64,000 nucleotides of DNA from Roridomyces roridus. Lineage: Eukaryota > Basidiomycota > Agaricomycetes > Agaricales > Mycenaceae. Below the pieces are notes generated by a model. That model ran no database searches. It was not told where the DNA came from and saw nothing but the letters and a program-made list of their open reading frames with translations. The position numbers were made by a program, and so were the translations under genes. The number at the start of each line of letters is the position of its first letter. The first letter of the stretch is position 1. The stretch is taken from contig JARKIF010000088.1 in the NCBI GenBank assembly GCA_029378245.1, positions 62,001 through 126,000 on the forward strand, written 5' to 3'. Positions 11,763 to 22,774 of this stretch are shown here, in pieces.

Positions 11763-13144
11763 ACTACAGGAGAGGGTGATGACAACCTTCCTGGCCACCA
11801 TCGGGCTATTTCAGCACCTACGCCTCATACATGTCGCTGGGATGACGGTGGATCTCACTTGGCGTGAGAGACTGCTCTCTCTGTCGAGTCTGCAGGAACT
11901 CACCCTGGAGGGTTGCGAGATTCTGCCCCGGGACGGCCCTGTTCTGCGCCTCAGTCGCTTCACGCACTGTCAATCGACGGTTGACGATGTATCACCATCG
12001 GAGGAGCCATTCGAGATCGTTGATCCTAGCACCCTCACCCATCTCAACTTACGATCTCCCGTCCAAACCCGCAACCTACTCGCAGGGTTCGTGGATGCAA
12101 CCTTCACCTGCCTGCTCAGTCTCTCATTGCAGTATTTCCCTGTCGGCGACATCCCATCTCTCTTATCGCGCTGCCCGAAGCTGCAGTCACTCAGTGTCCT
12201 CTCTCCGGCGTTGGACGGCCATCTCGAGCTCCCCGGGCACATTGCGCCCGCACTTTCAACCCTCGCTGCGGAAGCTCAAATCGTACCGCTCTTTTCAGCC
12301 AACCACCATATCTACACAGTCGAAATTGTCAGCAGCTGGAGAGAAATCAATGGTTTGACCATCGACACCTTACGGGATCTATTGTTGACCCTTGGGAACG
12401 CACCCAGTCATCTCACCTCTCTCACGCTTCCCAAGACGACCTCAACGGTTGGGGCTCTCGAGATTATCTCAGGAGCACTACCGCAGTTGAAGCATCTTTG
12501 CATGAATCTCCCGGAGAGCGATGGCAGGCTCCAACATATACATGTCTGTCGATATCCGGGTCGCGTTAAACGGACGGAAGATGAGCGTCGTCCGGATGTA
12601 GACGATGACGAGCGCGCGTTCGACGGCGTGCTTCCAGACGAGCTGTCTGACTGTGAATCTGACAAACCTCATCACGGAGGTGTGGTGGGTCACAAGTGGC
12701 ACGATCCCATATGGTTATGGGGCGATATCCCCGCGAACTTACGTCGCTCGCTGCATTCCGGGGTGGAAGACCCGGGCCCGCTTCCAGAAAGTCCAAGCGG
12801 GACATACACGGTATGGATTCCTTCTCTGCTTCGTCTGGCTAATCGCTGATCTTTCTTACCATTTAGGATTTACTCCGTCGCATTACGTCTGATCTCGTTG
12901 ACTTTCCAGCTGGTCTGGAGAGTCTCAAGTTGACGCCGCTCCTAGTTCCCGAACGTGGAAAGCGGCATCGCTGCTACGATGCGCAGGAAGCGAGTGCTGC
13001 TGCCACACTCGTAGCTCGTGGGTTTGGGATGTGACGCTTGGGGAACGTGTGTGGAGAGGCAATCCCGGCAGGAAACCAGACATGTCTTGAATGCATTGGT
13101 TTCGTCCGGTTTTCCGGTGGGCCAGTTCAGATTCTGTAAGTAAT

Positions 13145-13400
13145 ATTATTGCGACTCAAAAACTGACTACTTTACGCCCGAGATTGGAAACACTCTCGGT
13201 GAGAATTCCACCGGAGATCCACAGCTGCGTTGACTGAAGCACTGCGAGTTCGATCCAGGTTCAGTTGATGTCGATTCCTCTCGAGAGCCGTGGTGACCGT
13301 GGACAGAGTAAAGCAGCTTTTCCGAAGCGCGCTCTCCCCTACTGTTCCCGACATCTTTCCGAACGCCGTCCAAAGACCCACCACGTTAGCTGACCGTCAA
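13145..13400. repeat. Dispersed repeat shared with 3695-3930
   Basis: The stretch beginning GCGACTCAAAAACTGACTAC, then TTTACGC-CGAGATTGGA, is alignable with the block starting near 3700. Its nature is unknown. No coding frame is shared. Confidence 0.5.
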
Positions 13401-13676
13401 CTGACCCAGTGAAAACCCACGACCACCGGTCCGCTTGAGGTCCGCGATTCGATTTTGAGTCGACAAATTGAAAGCCATACTTATGCTGCATACACAGTAA
13501 CAAGGACCTGACTGCCGGTGTTGGAGCGGTGCCCTAACCTAACCTAGACAATAGTGTCCCTTTCCTTTCCCCAGGTACTCTTGAGAAACAGAGCCTACTT
13601 ACACTACATGGATCCCACGGTCACTGCGGTTGCGCAACGCCACACTGGTGGTCCCTGGCGGCTGCAGTCATTGCTC

Positions 13677-13682
13677 TATAAA
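13677..13682 (+). promoter_or_regulatory. TATA box of 7TM copy 3
   Basis: TATAAA lies 186 nt before the ATG at 13863 in the same GCTCTATAAAC context as copy 1. The flanking DNA at 13600-13860 is alignable with that of copies 1 and 2. Confidence 0.5.
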
Positions 13683-13862
13683 CACTGTAACATTTCCCAT
13701 CTTGTATCATCTCGTCCAATCGGGGCTCAAGATCGAGAGGTCCGCGTGTTACTCTCCCGCTCTTGCTCTTGTTATCACAGGGTCGCTCAAATAGCCCGAA
13801 AACAGGGGAGAGCCCGGGGACATGCCCATCGCGTCGCTCCTAGGTCTCCTTCAATCAGCTCA

Positions 13863-15104
13863 ATGTCGAACATCACAGAATCCCTTGCTTTCGTGCGAGC
13901 GCCTTATTTACAGGGCACCTTCCTGCAGCTGTACATGAATGGCCTTTACACAGGCCTCTTCTTCTTGACGCTCTATGGAATGGGTCAGTGAAACCCATCC
14001 GCTACGACGACTTTGACTACTGAACATGAAACAGTGTTCAAAAGGCCGATCTACCGCACCACCCCGGGTCTCTTCGTCGCACTGATTATGATGTACATTC
14101 TATCGACGGTGCACCTAATCGGAGATTGGATACACGTCAAGCGCGCCTTTGTCGACAATGGGGATACCGCCGAGTCTACTGCGATATACCTTGTGTTTAG
14201 GTTTCCGCTCTGGCTGGCCGTTATGGGTACTGTGGCATTTGTGGTGAACACACTCATCGCGGACCTTGTGTTGGTGCGATAGTTCGCTCTCTTCTCCCCC
14301 CCTGCGACTGAGCCAGTACTTATCCTGAAGATCTGGAGATGCTGGACACTCTGGGGCAAGAATTGGATGGTCGTCACTCTGCCTATCCTCTGTACACTGA
14401 CGGGAGCAGGTAAGTTATTCCCCTCATTGTTGAGGAAGATCCTCGACGCACCTACTTAGCACTCGGCTGCAAATATATCCAAGACGACATACTGCTATTC
14501 ATTAACCCTAACGGCAATTATGGCACGAGCTTGGCCACATCGTACATGAGCCTATCGCTGGTGACGACCTCTCTGTCCACGATTCTGATTATTTACCGCA
14601 TCCTGATGATGAGTGCGCGGAGCACACTGCATGCTCGTGGTTATACACGAGTAATCGAGGTTATGGTGGAATCGGCGCTGTTGTATTCAGTGGCCTTGAT
14701 CGTGTACCTGCCTTACTTCACCAACTTGAACACCGCCAACGACGTGTACCCGAACGGAGTGGTTGCACAGATGACGGTGAGAGCGGATCATTTTGCATCA
14801 GTGCTCTTGTGCTGAACCATTGCGTGTATGGCAGGGCATCGCACCCACTTTGATTGTCGCACGAGTGACGTTTGGACTTGCCCGCCCAGATGAATCGTGG
14901 AAGGGTCCGATGTCGACTCTCCGGTTCCGTGGCCGTGGAGGTTCGAGTGTCAACCCAGAAACAAACAGTTTTGCACTGAGTGGGAGTTCTAATGCTTTGG
15001 ATGCCGACAATTCAAAGCCGGAGACATTCACTGCATTCCGTGGCCCCCTCAGCAGACCCTGCCTAGATCGGGCTATGTCTGCCGAGGTCTGCCGATGTGC
15101 CTAA
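13863..15104 (+). CDS. Seven-transmembrane protein, copy 3, with transposon-derived C-terminus
   Basis: The exons are 13863-13983, 14035-14273, 14331-14409, 14460-14776 and 14835-15104, giving 341 aa. All introns are GT-AG and in register with copies 2 and 4. The helices, IADLVL-IWRCW and the LARPDESWK segment are conserved. The last 25 codons of the current frame (from 15029) come from a CACTA-like element inserted in exon 5. With the element and one TSD copy removed, the frame would continue ETLGAMLNGISV and stop at about 15608, close to the paralogs in length. The membrane part is intact, so the protein may still work with an altered tail. The ligand and role are unknown. Confidence 0.8.
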
Positions 15105-15574
15105 GCGAGGTCTGCCCGACCCCACTCTGCCTAGGTCGGGCTATGTCTGCCGAGGGTGGGTCTAGATCGCCTCTGCCCGGGTGGGGCAGGGTTGGGGCAG
15201 GGTTGGCTCGGCCTTGGGGCGTACAATCCTAATATCCATTCCACTGTCTCAGTATCTCTGTGAAGTTCACCGTTGCCACCGAGACGAACTCAAAATTAGC
15301 AACTGCCACTTGACGCCTGTGGGAAGGCGCAGACAAGCATCACATTTGCCGCATTTGTAGCCGAAAAGTTCCCCACGACTCACGTCAAACGCTCGCAGGT
15401 TCAGTGCGCCTTCCGGTTCATTCTATTCCCGGAGATTGTCCACTAATTTCGAGTGCCAGGAACCCATACCAAGCCTGGCAGACCGAGGCAGACTCTCCCC
15501 CAGGGTCGGACTGAGCAGGGTCTGCCGAGGCGCCCTAGGCAGACCCTCTGCCTAGGAGGCTACGGAATGCAGTG
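15029..15574. mobile_element. CACTA-like nonautonomous element, 546 bp, in a coding exon
   Basis: The termini are CACTGCATTCCGT and its perfect 13-bp inverted copy at the other end; similarity continues one mismatch further in (CACTGCATTCCGT[G/A]GCC). The 3-bp sequence ATT is duplicated at 15026-15028 and 15575-15577. CACTG ends with a 3-bp TSD fit the CACTA (EnSpm/CMC) superfamily. Both subterminal regions carry repeated TCTGCC, TGCCTAGG and GTCGGG words, also a habit of CACTA elements. There is no transposase. Confidence 0.85.
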
Positions 15575-15577
15575 ATT

Positions 15578-16150
15578 GGGCGCCATGTTGAACGGAATTT
15601 CTGTCTGATTAATTGGACGAGCGCATGTACAGCAGCTTCGTTTTGCCATGTTGAATTCTGCTTTGTTGCGTGGCGGTGACGATCAATCTCTGTTGCTTGA
15701 ATTCACTTGCATCACTTCTGGCATCCCGCACCACCGTGACTCCTCTGGCTCGAAACTTCACTGCGTACTCTCACTATTGGGAGCACTCTCCGCGAGTGTG
15801 AGACTCCCAGATGTCCCAGCCAATAATTTCGTGCGATGCCGGAGAGAACTCAGCCGGAGAACTCGCACTGATCGGCTGTTGTGTCGAGTACTCAGATCGT
15901 CCGAACAAATCAGGCCTGTGAAGAGATCGGCTGAGGGACATGTACTGAATTCTCATGAGCGTCTTGGACTGACATATCTTTCATTCTTTGATTGAAGAGC
16001 GCATTTCTCAGCAGGAGAAGCCATCGGATGAGAAATATTGCCTTGAATGTCTACTATGGAACTTGTGGGGAATGTCAGTCATTCCTTCAGCGCCCAAGAT
16101 GCGCTCGCGGAGCTGTGAGATTTCATTTTTACGAGAAATCATTAGGCGCA
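15578..16150 (+). other. Spacer between 7TM copy 3 and the Zn2Cys6 gene
   Basis: The first 31 nt are the displaced 3' end of the 7TM coding region. Beyond that no gene is supported. The open frames here are chance frames. Confidence 0.5.
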
Positions 16151-16151
16151 G

Positions 16152-16157
16152 TATATA
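16152..16157 (+). promoter_or_regulatory. TATA box of the Zn2Cys6 gene
   Basis: TATATA lies 55 nt upstream of the ATG at 16212, with no intervening ATG. Confidence 0.4.
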
Positions 16158-16211
16158 GCTGCACGTTGGACCTAAATACCGGATCCCCAAACCCCAAACC
16201 GACACGGACAG

Positions 16212-16995
16212 ATGGCCACGTCCTACTTTCTCTTTGCCAACCCACCCACGATCATGCTCCCAGCTGCAGACGCCCACAAAGTGGTCATGGCCTGCACGAA
16301 TTGCCGCAAACGAAAGATCAAGGTGCGTGTGTTCTAGGCCACACGTATTCTGCTTGCTTCACAGCTCAATGCGATGCAGTGCCTAACATCAACCTCGCCG
16401 ACGAACTCCTGCTGCGAGCGCTGCACATCCAGAGGCCTCCAGTGCGAGTACACCCGAGGGCCGGCGGCTTCTGAAAAACGGAAAAGGCGCAAAGTCCAGG
16501 CTAATTCCAAACGCCCGCCGGTTCGGACTCGGACTGGCAAATGCGTTGAAAGGGACGTCGTGCCACGAACCTCGCCCCTGGAGGTCTTTGGAACGCGCTC
16601 ACCGGACGCTGGACAGGGCCAGGAGAGGTACGTCGTTGCATATCTGATTTTCTCGATCGTGCTTACCATTGACCCTGTATAGCGGTGTCCGTCTGGTCTG
16701 GCCATATCCTCCTCCTCCTCCTCGAGCTCCTACCGGTACACCCGAGTCTGACCTGACGGGAATCTCACCTGCCTGGATATATTCCATGGCCCACGACGGC
16801 GAGCTGGGATCTGACTCTCCATGCCCATATACACCCAATTCATGGTGGTCCCACTCCGACTCTGACCAGCCGGGAATCTCACCCGGTTGGATATATCCCT
16901 ATCCCACGGCCAATACGCAACGTGACGCGAAAGCTGCGAGCTTCATGCCTACACCACCGAGTCTGTCGATGGCCACCGTATTTTACTGTAGATAA
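16212..16995 (+). CDS. Small Zn(II)2Cys6 transcription factor
   Basis: Three exons (16212-16322, 16380-16627, 16683-16995) give 223 aa. The zinc cluster spans exons 1 and 2: ACTNCRKRKIKC at residues about 27-38, then CERC and, six residues on, CEY. The spacing C-x2-C-x6-C-x10-C-x2-C-x6-C is that of fungal binuclear clusters. The acceptor at 16379 was chosen because it restores the third cysteine; the nearer AG would destroy it. A basic linker (EKRKRRK) follows. The rest is rich in Pro, Ser and Trp, with repeats such as PGISPGWIYPYP and GISPAWIYSM. There is no fungal-specific middle homology domain, so the protein is short for the class. It likely binds CGG-type sites in the nucleus; targets are unknown. 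Confidence 0.8.
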
Positions 16996-17337
16996 GACTC
17001 GGAGCGCGAACATCCATGGTTCTAGACTCCAAGGTGGGACTCGCTCAGCCTTGGGTCGGACATTTACCCAGTCCCACTCGACCTCGAAAGGTCGGACCGA
17101 CAAAGGGCCACAGTTGAAGTGTATTTGGAGTAAATTCGGGGTGAATGGTGTGGCATTTCTCCATAGGCGCGGAAGTACAGCAATTTATAGTAATAGTCGC
17201 AGTCCGTTACAAGTTACAAATGATTGAAGTTGTTTACCGCTACACGTGTACAGTTGCATAAATATCTATCTGTCTGTGTCCTGTCCTGTCCTGTATGTAT
17301 GTCTACCCTCAGCCCAATCCAAGAACCAAAACAACCC

Positions 17338-18768
17338 TCAATAACCCACACTCGGAATCCTCGGCAACGGCCTCGAATACCTCGGCGGCGGCGTCGGCAA
17401 CTGGCTCTGCGATTCTGTGGACGACGTAGGTGAGCCCCCACCGCCCTGACCAGACATCACATTTCGCGAGAGCGGTGATCCACGCGGATACCTCGTGCCC
17501 ATATGCACCTTCAACGATGCGGGTGCTGAGCTTGAAGCCATGGATGCGGGAAGGAGGGGCGATGATGAAGCGAAAGAAGATGGGGCAGGAGAGCCCGCGC
17601 GTAAGGGACGCAGAGGCGCGAGGTACGCCAAAGGAGGGTGAGGTATTTCCTCAACCCTCTCTGAATAGGAATAAGGTGAATACTCTGGCAATTCAGCTCC
17701 GAACACATCCGAGCCGAATTTCGCCTCTGCGTCGAGGATACGCACACCCCGCCTCTGCCTCCGCCTCCGTCGCCAGAAGAGGAAGACGAGGATGAGGGCT
17801 GCGATGAGAAAGAGCGGGACGAGAACGCCGACGAGCGCACGTGTGCTTTTGGTGAGCGTCGACGATGCAGTGGACGAATCAGATTTAGAGTGTGAGCTAC
17901 ACGATGCCGTTGGAACGCTATATGCATCCGAACTAGCCGGCGCCGTTGAGCTAGCTGATGACCAGGATGCTAGGGGCAAGGATTGGGCGCCGTATTGAGT
18001 CGGATTCGCAGGTGTCAAGGGAGTCACATGCGGTGGGGGCGGTGGGGGCGGTGGGCGCTGAGGGGGCTGAGGAGAAGGCGGAATTGGATGCAACGGCGGG
18101 GGTGATTCGGTGCCTACAGGCGGAAACGCGATCGGGTTTGAGAGGATGCCTGAAGGCGGTCCTGGATTCGAAGTGGGCGGAGGAGGCGGTGTTGTTGTTT
18201 GTGGTGGTGACGGAGGAGGCCCGAAGGGGTGTACCGGAAGAGGAATGGGGAAGATCGAAATGGGGGGAATGAACGGGAGTGGGATACCAGGGATCGGAAG
18301 TAACCCCAAGACGAGCCCGTCCCGAGCATCCATGGGTCTGCTATCCACGGACAGGTAAATCTCGCCGCCCGGAGTGAGAGTAACGTTTAGACGCACCAGA
18401 GTACCAAGCAGCCAGCGCGAATATGAATCTTCCCTCGACGCACTCTGGTGGAAGTATTTCACAGAAATACCGGCAGAGGGGAAGCGGGCTCGCCCCAGGC
18501 AGACCTTGAGTCGGGATGCGCAGTGTGGAGGCGGGAAGCAAGTCTTGCTGCGTTGGAGGATCAATGTATTTCTGGCACGACAAGAGACTGTTATCGTCGT
18601 CGTCGTGAGGGCCAGTTTCGACATCCAGATCAGAGTGCCATCGTTCTGAGCCGGGATTTCAAGACGCAGTGGGCGACCCGGACGAATCAGTAGCCGAAGC
18701 TACGGTACCAAAGCTGCCAATAGGAGAGTAGACAAGAGTGAGTGAATACTGTGGAGAGCTCGATGCAT
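17338..18768 (-). pseudogene. Family A surface protein A1, with an in-frame stop after the signal peptide
   Basis: One frame runs from ATG 18768 to the stop at 17338 (477 codons) with a single TAG at 18702-18700, right after a signal-peptide-like start (MHRALHSIHSLLSTLLLAAL). If translation instead began at ATG 18624 the product has 428 aa but no signal peptide. Downstream: a Cys-containing outer part, a Pro-rich stretch, a Ser/Ala-rich stalk, a membrane helix (VGVLVPLFLIAALILVFLF, about residues 262-284 of the 428-aa frame), then WRRRRRQRR and a Ser/Pro tail. Tail motifs include LPEY, PPLAY and, near the end, PPRYSRPLPRIP, a PPxY that can bind WW domains. It lies head-to-head with A2. The stop could be a true null, a missed intron or a base error. 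Confidence 0.65.
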
Positions 18769-19426
18769 CAGGATGGGACCGATGCGATCTGCCAGCTGGC
18801 GCCACCCACGATGACTCGCATGGGAGAAGAAAACGGGGGAGGTCGCCTTCGCGGTAGTCAAACAGGGCTGTGTCGAAAGCTTTTCAATGAGCCGGAGTCT
18901 TGGATGAGGATGGATGGCGAGAGCAAGGAGCGGACCGGTCACTGTTGATCCGCGCGTATGAGTCATCTTGCTAAGCGAGGGTTGCTCACAACCCTCATCA
19001 CCGGCACCCCAGACAAAGCCCGTTCGTCTTCGACGCTGGCCAGTGCTCCTGTATCTCTGATCGTCGCTCTCCGGTCAACACATTCTCCGAGTCGTGATTT
19101 CATCTTGGTCGACCTGTGCACTTGATTGGCCGCTGCGCTGGGTGGCATCGTCGGATACTATTCTTTGCTCTTCGAAGAAGAATCTATCCGTCCAAATCAC
19201 ATCCGGATCGACAGTGAATCAATCAACAACGAATCTATCGCTGGTCCCTCCCACGACGCATTGGTATATCATCCCGTCCCTTCAAGACGAGTCCGCCTCC
19301 GACCCGTCGTTCGTAGGCAGACGCTTTCCTCCATGCCTTTCACCAATATTTTTGACCTCTTTGACCTCGGATTCATTGCAAGGCCAGTCCTGGGTACTGT
19401 TCCTTCCTTGATTGTTTTTAGATATC

Positions 19427-21100
19427 ATGATCCCCTTCGACATGAAACGTCTTCGACTGCGGGAGGGAATCAAGCCCTCCTTTTCTAGTCAGAGTCTTCG
19501 GCGCCTACTGGCACGATCTTTCCTTCTCACCCACCACACCCACACTCCTTTCACCACCACCACTCCTTTCCAACGCCGCTCGTTATCCACATTCTTTGAA
19601 TCGGTGCCTGGTGCGTGCTTTATTGTCGGTATTGACGAGAAGGTTGACCTGAAATACGCAGCGATGCCTCACGGTGCCATGTATCCTCGGATGCATCTTC
19701 ACGATCGTTCAGGCGCTCTCGCCGCTCGTCAAAGAGGCGGCGGCGGCTTCACTACCACCATCTTCGCGACCGTTATAACGACTTTCGGAGGCGGAAGCAA
19801 CAACCCCACAGGCCATCGACCTCCAAATAACGACCCTCCTACTGTCACGCAGGAACAGCCACCTCCTGCCACTCCGAATACGTCTACAACACCTACACCA
19901 CCTACGACTACTCCGCCGACACCGACACCGACATCGCCTTCCTCATCCACCACACGCCCATCGGTAACTAGCAGCAGTCCTTCCAATACTCCACCGGCTC
20001 CAATAGTATCGAGCGTCGCTCATTCCTCTCTCCCCATCACACATATAGCGAGCAGCCTAACAACTATCGCGTTAATCGGCGTTTCGCCGACCCACTCCTC
20101 CTCTTCCTCACTCCCAAGTGCTTCCGCCCTTCCCGACGAATCAGACACCTCTCCCTCCTCCTCACTCCCCGGATTCCTCCCCAGTCCCTCGGCATCGTCC
20201 TCCCCACCACCAGCCTCCAGCTCATCCAACACCCCAAAACACGCAGCAGTAGCTGCAGGCGTCATCGTCCCCATATTCCTGCTCCTGCTCCTCGCGAGCA
20301 TCCTCATGTGGTTTCGCCGTCGTCGTCGGCAGCGTGAGGCGCAGTGGGAGACTGATGCTGAGGTGGCGAAGGAGGCGGCGGCGTGGAAACCACCGATGGT
20401 GTCGGTATCTGTCGCTGCTGCTGCCAGTGCCACCGACCGATCGCGTCATGTGTCGAGCAGTACCACCTCCGAATCGCATGCCTACAGCCATTCTGCGATG
20501 TCGCATCCGTATTCGAGTGGTTGGCAGACCAAGACGATTTCTCCGTTTAACGCTCGGACGGCTTATGTGCCTGGGTTGTCGGAGGATGAGGGCGATTCTG
20601 AGGGCGAGGGCGAGGGTGAGGGTGAAGGCATGGATTTAGGCGCTCAACAAATGCCCATAGCCGGAGTCTCAGCATGGTCTGCGAGAGTCCCCGTTTTCGA
20701 AGGGTTCGAGACGTCCCTGTTCCCCATGCCGTTCCACGGCGCAGGCTCTACTTCCCCTACTGCCTCAGTCTCGCATGAGCAGGAGGACGGCCTGGGAGAG
20801 GATGGGAGCACCATACAGGATGTCGACTTCGAATTGGACGAATCGGACGAAAAAACGGCTGCTGCTGATCCGGACCCAAAGTGGGCATCCGAGCCTCCGC
20901 CCACTCCCCACACACCCGCCACTCCCGCCACGCCGGCTACCCCAGCTACGTTCAGAACAGGCACAGGCACTCCAGTCCTCTCGCGTGCGCCGACGTTCCG
21001 CACGGTTGCGTCGGCTCCCCCAGGGTATGCACGGCCTCTGCCGGAGCTGCCTGTGCCAATCCCTCTGCCGGAGCCGATACACATTGAGTTTGGGCGGTAG
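19427..21100 (+). CDS. Family A surface protein A2 (single-pass, Ser/Thr/Pro-rich)
   Basis: The frame from ATG 19427 to 21100 encodes 557 aa. A TTTTTAG acceptor just upstream (about 19421) suggests one or more 5' exons in 19090-19410, which would supply the signal peptide; I could not fix them. The outer part contains long Thr/Pro and Ser runs (mucin-like, O-glycosylation-prone). The membrane helix is GVIVPIFLLLLLASILMWF at about residues 275-297, followed by RRRRRQ. The cytoplasmic tail has a Glu/Gly repeat (EGEGEGEGEG), an acidic patch, and (ATP)n-type repeats. It ends in SRAPTFRTVASAPPGYARPLPELP, which parallels A3-A5 (SRAPTFRTFAS) and holds a PPxY. The head-to-head partner is A1. Confidence 0.7.
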   Translation: MIPFDMKRLRLREGIKPSFSSQSLRRLLARSFLLTHHTHTPFTTTTPFQRRSLSTFFESVPGACFIVGIDEKVDLKYAAMPHGAMYPRMHLHDRSGALAARQRGGGGFTTTIFATVITTFGGGSNNPTGHRPPNNDPPTVTQEQPPPATPNTSTTPTPPTTTPPTPTPTSPSSSTTRPSVTSSSPSNTPPAPIVSSVAHSSLPITHIASSLTTIALIGVSPTHSSSSSLPSASALPDESDTSPSSSLPGFLPSPSASSSPPPASSSSNTPKHAAVAAGVIVPIFLLLLLASILMWFRRRRRQREAQWETDAEVAKEAAAWKPPMVSVSVAAAASATDRSRHVSSSTTSESHAYSHSAMSHPYSSGWQTKTISPFNARTAYVPGLSEDEGDSEGEGEGEGEGMDLGAQQMPIAGVSAWSARVPVFEGFETSLFPMPFHGAGSTSPTASVSHEQEDGLGEDGSTIQDVDFELDESDEKTAAADPDPKWASEPPPTPHTPATPATPATPATFRTGTGTPVLSRAPTFRTVASAPPGYARPLPELPVPIPLPEPIHIEFGR

Positions 21101-21606
21101 ACTGGGCAGGCTGGATACTTATTGGATAGTACAGTATTAATACGTGCACAGATACCGTTTCGTTTTTGATACCTCTTCCTCTTCTTTCCGGGCTAGTTAT
21201 TCTATACGCGCAGTGGTGCCCGTGCCGATCCCTGTGCCAGAGCCGAAAAAACGTGGCCGAGTTGAAACTTCACAAGTCTACGTCAAGCTTGGGCAGTAGA
21301 TTGGCTGGACGTATAATTGCCTCCATACACAGAATCGTGAATCTGTGATGAGAGAAGGTCTTTCATTGGTCTCCAAAATGAACCGTGTACTTAGCCTTCC
21401 GCCAGGGTACGATTTTCCCATCCTGCTTTGATCCCTCGAACTTCTGACCTTCTCTCATTGGTCTCTAAAGTGAACCGTGTACTTAGCCCCTCTGCCAGGG
21501 TACCATTTTCCCATCCTTCTCTGAACCTTGGCACTCTCGTAGTCTTGGAGACGAAATCGTGTAAAACTGCCATACAATTTGAAGCATCCGTCCTCCTCCC
21601 ACCCAA

Positions 21607-22774
21607 ATGTCGAACGGCACGGACTCCATTAACGTTGTCTTGCCGGGGGCTACCTTACAAAGCACATTCCTGCAACTGTACATGAATGGCCTTTACACCG
21701 GCCTTTTCTTTGTGACACTCTACGGAATGGGTAAGTACTTGACCCATCTACGTTGACTGCTACTAATTTCAAACGCTGAACATGGAACGGAACAGTGTTC
21801 AAAAGGCCGATCTACCGCACCAACCCAGCACTGCTCTTCGCACTGGTCATGATGTACATTCTCTCCACCGTGCACGTCATTGGGGATTGGATACTCCTGG
21901 AGCTGGGCGGCGGGTTTTTGGGACCGGGGCCACTCTGGCTGACGATCATGGGTTCTGTGGCGTTTACGCTGAACACACTGATCGCGGACCTCGTACTGGT
22001 GCGTGCGAAGACTAATTGCTCTCCGGGGACTGAGCCAAGTTGCTGAAGATATGGAGATGCTGGAAAATCTGGAACAACAACTGGGTTACATTAACCCTGC
22101 CTATCCTCTGTACCCTCACAGGCACAGGTAAGTCACCCACTTTCAGTCTTACAGAAGATACTCCAAGCCGTTCCAACTAGCACTCGGCTTCAAATTCACA
22201 CAAGAAAGCCTATTCATCTTGCGCAATCCCGACACCAACGCTACCTACGTCGACTTTCTCACACCATACATCAGCCTATCGCTCACGACGACCTGCCTAG
22301 CCACGGTTCTAATCATCTACCGCATCATCATGATGAGCAACCCAACTACACGCAGTGCTCGCGGTTACATGCGGGTAATTGAGATCGTAGTGGAATCGGC
22401 GTTGCTGTATTTGGTCGCGCTGGCCGTGTACTTGCGATACCTCGTGAGCGTGGACGGGTTCTTGACCGAATGGTACCCAAAAGCAGTCGTTGCGCAGATG
22501 ACTGTGAGATCCCTCCTGTTTTCTTTTAAGCAAGTCCTCCTGAACTGAACCATGCCAGGGAATCGCACCGACCTTGATAGTCGCGCGAGTTACGTTTGGT
22601 CTTGCCCGCCCTGAAGAGACGTGGAAGGGGAACATGTCCAGTCTCCGTTTCCGTGGTGGTTCTTCGAATGTGAACCAACAACCAAACACTATTGCGCTAA
22701 CCGGGCTTCCCAACAACAATTCAAGTGCCAGCAAGCCAGCGTCTCTGCGAAGTATCAGTGGCGGGAGTATATAG
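21607..22774 (+). CDS. Seven-transmembrane protein, copy 4, intact
   Basis: The exons are 21607-21730, 21796-21998, 22049-22127, 22181-22503 and 22559-22774, giving 314 aa, with five exons and intron phases identical to copies 2 and 3. It keeps LYMNGLYTGLFFVTLYGM, IADLVL-IWRCW, LPILCTLTGT and LARPEETWK. Exon 2 is 36 nt shorter than in the other copies, removing residues from the loop after ILSTVHVIGDWILLEL. The C-terminal tail ends SLRSISGGSI. It sits between A2 and A3. Function is unknown beyond a polytopic membrane protein. Confidence 0.8.

Larger units (their letters stand above)
10265..13034 (+). pseudogene. F-box protein gene interrupted by nested hAT-like elements
   Basis: ATG at 10265 starts an F-box (MLRDFPVELWLACWLHC, then RRLSLVCKHFRSICLPLL). 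The frame is cut at 10634 by a 1128-bp insertion and resumes at 11771. Without the insert and one TSD copy, the exons 10265-10634, 11771-12810 and 12867-13034 sum to 1578 nt, exactly 526 codons, with an in-frame 56-nt GT-AG intron at 12811-12866. The second part has leucine-rich segments (LSSLQELTLEGCEILP, HLTSLTLPKTTSTVGALE) typical of agaric F-box/LRR proteins that act as SCF substrate adaptors. The acidic stretch after about 12590 is atypical. As it stands, translation would run into the insert, so the gene is probably inactive unless the insert is spliced out. Confidence 0.8.

Noticed and set aside
13554..13862. Long frame upstream of 7TM copy 3 as an N-terminal extension
   Set aside because: The corresponding DNA in copies 1 and 2 is not open; MSN-type starts at the same place in all copies define the N-terminus.
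14274..14330. Stop codon after IADLVLVR as the true end of 7TM copies
   Set aside because: A GT-AG intron starting at that GTG restores IADLVL-IWRCW in all copies, in phase, and leads to four further conserved helices.
17338..18624. Start of A1 at ATG 18624 as the complete gene
   Set aside because: The frame is open and protein-like upstream to the TAG, with a signal peptide beyond it, so a start at 18624 would give a membrane protein without a leader.
19729..19986. Gly/Val-rich minus-strand frame
   Set aside because: It is the reverse complement of the Thr/Pro-rich stalk of A2; low-complexity DNA gives open frames on both strands.
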